64,000 nt of DNA from an uncultured Eubacteriales bacterium (GTDB lineage Bacteria > Bacillota > Clostridia > Lachnospirales > Lachnospiraceae). Location: assembly GCA_900315015.1 (NCBI GenBank), contig OMXJ01000009.1, positions 1-64,000 of the forward strand. The letters run 5' to 3'. This document shows positions 59,786 through 64,000 of this stretch, one piece after another (the first letter of the stretch is position 1; each line of letters starts with the position of its first letter). The position numbers and the translations under genes were made by a program. The notes below the pieces were generated by a model that was not told the origin of the DNA, searched no databases, and worked only from the letters and a program-made list of their open reading frames with translations.

Positions 59786-61660
59786 ATGAGTTTGAATGCG
59801 TCGCAGCTTGCTGCAGTAGCGCACTTTAAGGGACCGATGATGGTACTTGCCGGACCGGGGTCGGGAAAAACAACGGTAATAACAAAAAGAACCGAAGAAT
59901 TGGTAAGAGAGCATAGAGTAAATCCGGAAAATATACTGGTAGTAACCTTCACAAGAGAAGCCGCAAGGCAGATGGGAGAAAGGTTTGAATCAAATACCGG
60001 TGGAGATATATACGGAGTTACCTTTAGCACCTTCCATTCACTGTTCTATCACATAATAGCAGATGCCTTCAGGGGAAGCAAAATAGAAATAATAAGCGAA
60101 GAAGACCAGAGGACGCTTGTTACAAATCTGGTAAAGGAAATACTTCCGGAGGTCCAGGATGCAGCAGAAATGGCAGGAAGCGTAATAAGCGAAATAGGAA
60201 TAGTAAAAAATGAAAGAATAGCCCTAAAGGACTATAAGCCATCATGCACAGACATAAAGAAATTTAATGAGATTTATGTAAGATACCATAAAGAGCTAAG
60301 AGAAGCAGGACTAGCAGACTTCGACGATCTGCAGGCAGTATGCTTTAATCTATTGTCCACAAAGAAGGAAATACTAGAAAAGTGGAGAAATAAATACAAA
60401 TTTATTCTGATAGACGAATTCCAGGACATAAATAAAATTCAATATGACATAATGAAGCTCATAGCAGAGCCGCTAAATAACATCTTCATAGTAGGAGATG
60501 ACGACCAGAGCATATATAGGTTCCGTGGAGCAAAGCCTGAAATAATGAAGCAGTTCAAAGAGGAACATGCGGACTGTAAAACAGTGCTGCTTGACACAAA
60601 TTACAGATCAGGGGCAGAAATAGTAAATACTTCATTAAAAGTAATCGGACATAACAGGAATAGATTTGATAAAAAGCTTTTAGCAAGCAATAACACGAAG
60701 ATACCAGTACAGTTAATGGAGTTTCCGAATGTAAAAATGGAATATGAAAGCGTAATAAAGCTGATAAAGCTGGCCCATGAATGCGGGGAGAGATATTCAG
60801 AAACTGCAGTACTCTTTAGAACGGTAAATGGAATAAGCTCGCTGATATATCAGCTTAGCAGAAATAATATACCTTATATAGTAAATGGAGCAATGCCAGA
60901 CATGTTTGAACACTGGGTAGTGCAGGACCTTATGTCCTATCTTAGGATGGCAGAGGGAGAGATGATTGTAGATGATTTTGTAAGGGTAATGAATAAGCCA
61001 AAGCGCTATATTTCAAGAGATGGCGCAAAGGCCGGAGAATATGTAAATGAAACGACAAAGCAGCATGAAATAAGCATGGAGCTCATAAAGCGCTATTATA
61101 GAATGAAGGATAAGCACTATATGATACGAAACCTGGATCAGCTTATAATAGACTTGAACTTTGTAAAAAGGTGCTCTTTGTTTGCAGGAATAATGTACAT
61201 AAGAAACGGCGGAGGCTATGATTCATATCTTCGTGAATATGCAATGAAGCAGCATGTAGCCTATGAAGAACTTGTTCAGGTAGCAGATGAATTTGCAGAT
61301 TATGCCAAGGACTATAACAGTCTGGAGGAACTAGAAGAGAGCATAAAAGAATATAAGGAAAATGCAAAAGAAAAAAAGAGGGAAAGCAGCAGAACTGACG
61401 GCGTCAGACTGATGACCTTCCACTCTTCAAAGGGTCTGGAATTCAAAAGATGCATTATAGTAAATGCAATCGAAACAATCACTCCGCATAAAAAGGCAGA
61501 AAGTGCCGAGGAGCTTGAAGAAGAACGCAGAATGTTCTATGTTGCAATGACAAGAGCAAAGAATCAGCTGATAATAGATGTACCAGATGAATTCTTTGAC
61601 AGGCAGCAAAGAATGTCGCGTTTTGTACGTGAAGCAGAGCTTACGCCGATGAATAGATGA
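59786..61660 (+). CDS. UvrD/PcrA-like superfamily 1 DNA helicase
   Basis: 624 residues, somewhat shorter than PcrA (about 720-740). Helicase motifs are complete: Q motif SLNASQLAAVAHFKGP, Walker A VLAGPGSGKTTVITKRTEEL, Ia VVTFTREAARQM, GVTFSTFHSLFYHI, Walker B ILIDEFQDINKIQYDI, III FIVGDDDQSIYRFRGAKP, IV LDTNYRS, V LMTFHSSKGLEFKRCI and VI FYVAMTRAKNQLII. It unwinds DNA 3'-5' and may serve repair or restart; the C-terminal RNA-polymerase-binding tail of PcrA is not seen. AAAGGTGG lies before ATG 59786. Its stop codon directly abuts the stop of the opposing DUF1292 gene. Confidence 0.93.
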   Translation: MSLNASQLAAVAHFKGPMMVLAGPGSGKTTVITKRTEELVREHRVNPENILVVTFTREAARQMGERFESNTGGDIYGVTFSTFHSLFYHIIADAFRGSKIEIISEEDQRTLVTNLVKEILPEVQDAAEMAGSVISEIGIVKNERIALKDYKPSCTDIKKFNEIYVRYHKELREAGLADFDDLQAVCFNLLSTKKEILEKWRNKYKFILIDEFQDINKIQYDIMKLIAEPLNNIFIVGDDDQSIYRFRGAKPEIMKQFKEEHADCKTVLLDTNYRSGAEIVNTSLKVIGHNRNRFDKKLLASNNTKIPVQLMEFPNVKMEYESVIKLIKLAHECGERYSETAVLFRTVNGISSLIYQLSRNNIPYIVNGAMPDMFEHWVVQDLMSYLRMAEGEMIVDDFVRVMNKPKRYISRDGAKAGEYVNETTKQHEISMELIKRYYRMKDKHYMIRNLDQLIIDLNFVKRCSLFAGIMYIRNGGGYDSYLREYAMKQHVAYEELVQVADEFADYAKDYNSLEELEESIKEYKENAKEKKRESSRTDGVRLMTFHSSKGLEFKRCIIVNAIETITPHKKAESAEELEEERRMFYVAMTRAKNQLIIDVPDEFFDRQQRMSRFVREAELTPMNR

Positions 61661-62104
61661 TTATTCATCATCAAGGCTGTTAGCCCAGTTGGTATAAGCC
61701 TTAGCAGCGGCATCGTAATCATCATCTGATTCAATAGGGATGATTTCGATGTCCTTGCTGTTTTTTGCATCTCTATATTCGTAAAGCCAAACAGTAGGCT
61801 CCTTGCCGTCAGGAAGTTCGGTAGGAAGAAGCGCGATGAAATTCTTGAGGGTGCCTTTTACCTTAACTGCAAAGATATTAAGAACCTCACACTCAACCAC
61901 ACTGTCATCATCGAGAGTAAGAGTAACTGTATCGCTAGCAGCATCAAGATCAGTGCTGCTAGTAGCATCAAGATCAGTGCTGCTAGTAGCAGCAAGATCA
62001 GTGCCGCTAGTAGCAGCAAGATCAGTGCCGCTAGTAGCATCAAGATTAGTGCCGCTAAAATCTAAATAGTAATTCTTAGGATCTGAATCGTTATTTTTGT
62101 ACAT
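61661..62104 (-). CDS. DUF1292-family protein with eight-residue repeats
   Basis: 147 residues. The C-terminal two thirds (about 58-140: VTLTLDDDSVVECEVLNIFAV, YIALLP-like FIALLPTELPDGKEPTVWLYEY, and an acidic end) is the DUF1292 domain, a small conserved protein of Firmicutes with unknown function. The N-terminal third has five 8-residue repeats of the GTDLAATS/STDLDATS kind (about residues 18-57), coded by a 24-bp DNA repeat. The protein is very acidic. The start has CGGAGACCAAA before ATG 62104 and a TTGATT-N17-TATAAT promoter upstream. It converges with the helicase gene with zero bases between stop codons, so neither has room for a terminator outside the other gene. Confidence 0.82.
   Translation of the reverse strand: MYKNNDSDPKNYYLDFSGTNLDATSGTDLAATSGTDLAATSSTDLDATSSTDLDAASDTVTLTLDDDSVVECEVLNIFAVKVKGTLKNFIALLPTELPDGKEPTVWLYEYRDAKNSKDIEIIPIESDDDYDAAAKAYTNWANSLDDE
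61934..62053. repeat. 24-bp coding tandem repeat in the DUF1292 gene
   Basis: Five units of 24 bp built on AGATCAGTGCTGCTAGTAGC-like sequence on the + strand; neighbouring copies differ by one or two bases. Confidence 0.92.
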
Positions 62105-62211
62105 TTTGGTCTCCGTTCTTTAGATTGTAGAATATTAATAGTTAATCGATAAATATTTATCAATTGACCTGATAAAGCAGATCATCTATTTTTAATAGAG
62201 TAACTTAGATA

Positions 62212-62240
62212 ATTATATAGAATAATCAAACTAAAATCAA
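62212..62240 (-). promoter_or_regulatory. Promoter of the DUF1292 gene
   Basis: Minus strand TTGATT (62235-62240), 17-bp spacer, TATAAT (62212-62217). Confidence 0.65.
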
Positions 62241-62269
62241 GATGCAGGTTGCTTTTTTGGAAAAAAATC

Positions 62270-62298
62270 TTGCCTCAAAATGGTAAATATGATATAAT
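62270..62298 (+). promoter_or_regulatory. Promoter of the relA/spoT gene
   Basis: TTGCCT (62270-62275), 17-bp spacer, TATAAT (62293-62298), about 60 bp before the gene and divergent from the DUF1292 promoter. Confidence 0.7.
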
Positions 62299-62360
62299 AA
62301 CTATTTATATAAATAGGAAGAAAAGCATAGGCGAGTGGCAATTGGTATGGAGGTAGAGAT

Positions 62361-64000
62361 ATGGAAAAATCAATGGAAAATAACGGAAAGCTCAATCTTG
62401 AGAATATGGCAAAGCTCGAGAAGGAGCATGAAAAAATTGCCAGGGATAAGAAGATGTATGCTGATACGAAGAAGGAATTATATAAGCCAGCAGATTACAC
62501 CGATGAGGGTGAAATCTTTGATATGGTCAAAAAAACCATCCTTCAGTACCATCCATCAGATGACCTGACTTTAGTAGAGAATGCCTATAAGTTAGCAAAG
62601 GAATCGCACCGCGACCAGAAGAGAAAGAATGGTGAGCCATACATCACACATCCTTTAAATGTCGCGCTTATACTTGCACAGCTCGAGCTTGATAAAGAGA
62701 CAATCGCAGCAGGACTTCTTCACGACGTAGCAGAAGATACCTATATAACGATAGATGACATAAGACAGAAATTTGGTGATGAGATTGCGCTTTTAGTAGA
62801 TGGGGTAACTAAACTCACAAATCTCAATTACTCAGCAGAAAAAATAGAGCTCCAGGCAGAAAATCTTAGAAAAATGTTCCTTGCAATGGCAAAGGATATC
62901 AGAGTAGTCATCATAAAGCTTGCAGATAGACTTCATAATCAGCGCACAATGCAGTACCAGAAGCCGGAAAAGGCGGTAGCAAAGTCAAAAGAGACACTCG
63001 AAATATATTCACCAATAGCACAGAGACTTGGTATCAGCAAGCTGAAAATAGAGCTTGATGATTTAGCCCTCAAATATGTGGAGCCAGATGTATATAAGGA
63101 TTTAAGCGAGCGCCTTGAGCAAAAGCTCAATGAGCATAGGGGCTTTATAGATGAAGTAAAGAGTGAAATAAGAGAATGCATGGAAAAGGCTGGAATTGAT
63201 GCGACAATAGATGGAAGAGTAAAGCATATCTTCTCAATCTATAAAAAGATGGTCAATAAGAGCAAGACACTAGATCAGATATACGACCTTTATGCAGTAA
63301 GAGTATTTGTAGAAACAGTAACAGATTGCTATGCAGCACTAGGCCAGATACATTCAATATATAAGCCTTTGCCAGGACGTATTAAAGACTATATCGCAAT
63401 GCCAAAGCCAAATATGTACCAGTCACTTCATACAACTGTAATGGGTCCTAACGGACAGCCTTTCGAAGTTCAGATACGAACCTACGAAATGCACCGCGTA
63501 GCTGAATACGGTATTGCAGCGCACTGGAAATATAAAGAGGCTCAGAACGGAAAGACACCATCAGCCTCAGAGGAAGAGAAGCTTACCTGGCTCCGTGAAA
63601 TCCTTGAATGGCAGAATGACATGTCAAATAATAAGGAATTCCTTGCAGTACTTAAGAATGACCTTGACCTCTTTTCAGACACAGTATTCTGCTTCACACC
63701 GCAAGGTGAGGTAAAGAGCCTTCCAGTGGGCTCAACTCCTATAGACTTTGCCTATTACATCCATTCCGCAGTAGGAAATAAGATGGTAGGAGCAAGAGTA
63801 AATGGAAAGCAGGTTCCTATAGAATATAAGCTTCAGAACGGTGACAGAGTAGAAATAGTTACCTCTCAGAACTCAAAGGGACCATCAAGAGACTGGTTGT
63901 CAATAGTAAAGAGCTCTCAGGCAAAATCAAAGATAAATCAGTGGTTCAGAAGCAATCTCAAGGAAGAAAATATAGTAAAAGGCAAGCAGATGATAGTGGA
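62361..64000 (+). CDS. relA: RelA/SpoT bifunctional (p)ppGpp synthetase/hydrolase, 3' end outside window
   Basis: The first 546 codons are present and the frame is still open at the window end; the family is about 730-770 residues. ATG 62361 follows GGAGG at 8 nt. The hydrolase domain has the HD motif in GLLHDVAEDT (residues 118-127), with KRKNGEPYITHPL before and KLADRLHNQRTMQY after. The synthetase domain has GRVKHIFSIYKKMVNKSKTL, YDLYAVRVFV, GRIKDYIAMPKPNMYQSLHTTVMG in two parts and EYGIAAHWKYKE. A TGS domain starts near residue 445 (VFCFTPQGEVKSLPVGSTPIDFAYYIHSAVG in two parts). With both HD and synthetase residues intact it should make and degrade (p)ppGpp, as the single long Rel of Firmicutes does. 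Confidence 0.95.
   Translation, partial: MEKSMENNGKLNLENMAKLEKEHEKIARDKKMYADTKKELYKPADYTDEGEIFDMVKKTILQYHPSDDLTLVENAYKLAKESHRDQKRKNGEPYITHPLNVALILAQLELDKETIAAGLLHDVAEDTYITIDDIRQKFGDEIALLVDGVTKLTNLNYSAEKIELQAENLRKMFLAMAKDIRVVIIKLADRLHNQRTMQYQKPEKAVAKSKETLEIYSPIAQRLGISKLKIELDDLALKYVEPDVYKDLSERLEQKLNEHRGFIDEVKSEIRECMEKAGIDATIDGRVKHIFSIYKKMVNKSKTLDQIYDLYAVRVFVETVTDCYAALGQIHSIYKPLPGRIKDYIAMPKPNMYQSLHTTVMGPNGQPFEVQIRTYEMHRVAEYGIAAHWKYKEAQNGKTPSASEEEKLTWLREILEWQNDMSNNKEFLAVLKNDLDLFSDTVFCFTPQGEVKSLPVGSTPIDFAYYIHSAVGNKMVGARVNGKQVPIEYKLQNGDRVEIVTSQNSKGPSRDWLSIVKSSQAKSKINQWFRSNLKEENIVKGKQMIV

Overview
The window looks like a chromosomal segment of an AT-rich, low-GC Gram-positive bacterium of the class Clostridia, most likely a fibre-degrading Lachnospiraceae (Butyrivibrio/Pseudobutyrivibrio/Roseburia type). 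This is inferred from gene content and style: strong GGAGG ribosome binding sites, TTGACA-N17-TATAAT promoters, heavy use of ATA/GTA/AGA codons, a T-box in front of pheST, a short archaeal-type AspRS, MecA and a GdpP-rplI-dnaB block. No phage, insertion sequence, CRISPR, tRNA or rRNA was found. Most genes are on the + strand.

Layout. 0-9 kb: a small orphan protein, truA, then a glycan block: GH31 alpha-glycosidase, and the divergent pair galK(-)/GH3 beta-glycosidase(+), with a PdaA-like deacetylase lipoprotein between. 9-16.7 kb: MreB, a sugar-binding-domain/GGDEF protein, RecD2, a sugar nucleotidyltransferase and ComF. 16.8-23.2 kb: CvfB(-), a 650-bp intergenic region dense in DnaA boxes, then hpf-secA-prfB (with the programmed RF2 frameshift) and a CheW protein. 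23.3-32.6 kb: uvrB, uvrA, gdpP, rplI, dnaB. A 0.9-kb gene desert leads to an unusual MecA that converges on clpB. 37.7-45.2 kb: a large EAL protein, cca, a 6S-like ncRNA and a two-component system. 45.6-54.1 kb: a secreted Big2 protein, a GspE_N-CheX/CheY pair, purM, purN, purD, an RsmA-HAD fusion and a C-terminally anchored unknown protein. 54.1-64 kb: aspS, T-box-pheS-pheT, a UvrD-type helicase, a DUF1292 protein and a RelA/SpoT cut by the window end.

How the genes work together: housekeeping replication, repair and translation genes dominate, interleaved with nucleotide second-messenger genes (c-di-GMP synthesis and breakdown, c-di-AMP breakdown, ppGpp) and a small set of plant-glycan enzymes.

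Most noteworthy: (1) the DnaA-box cluster at 17.79-18.07 kb, which looks like an origin or a DnaA-titration site although dnaA is absent from the window; (2) about ten unrelated short tandem repeats, nearly all in intergenic spacers and several starting at or just after a stop codon; (3) MecA with an acidic/collagen-like/Lys-Glu repeat linker; (4) an RsmA-HAD phosphatase fusion; (5) a 6S-like RNA. All coordinates and motifs were read by eye; family assignments rest on recognised motifs, not on database searches.
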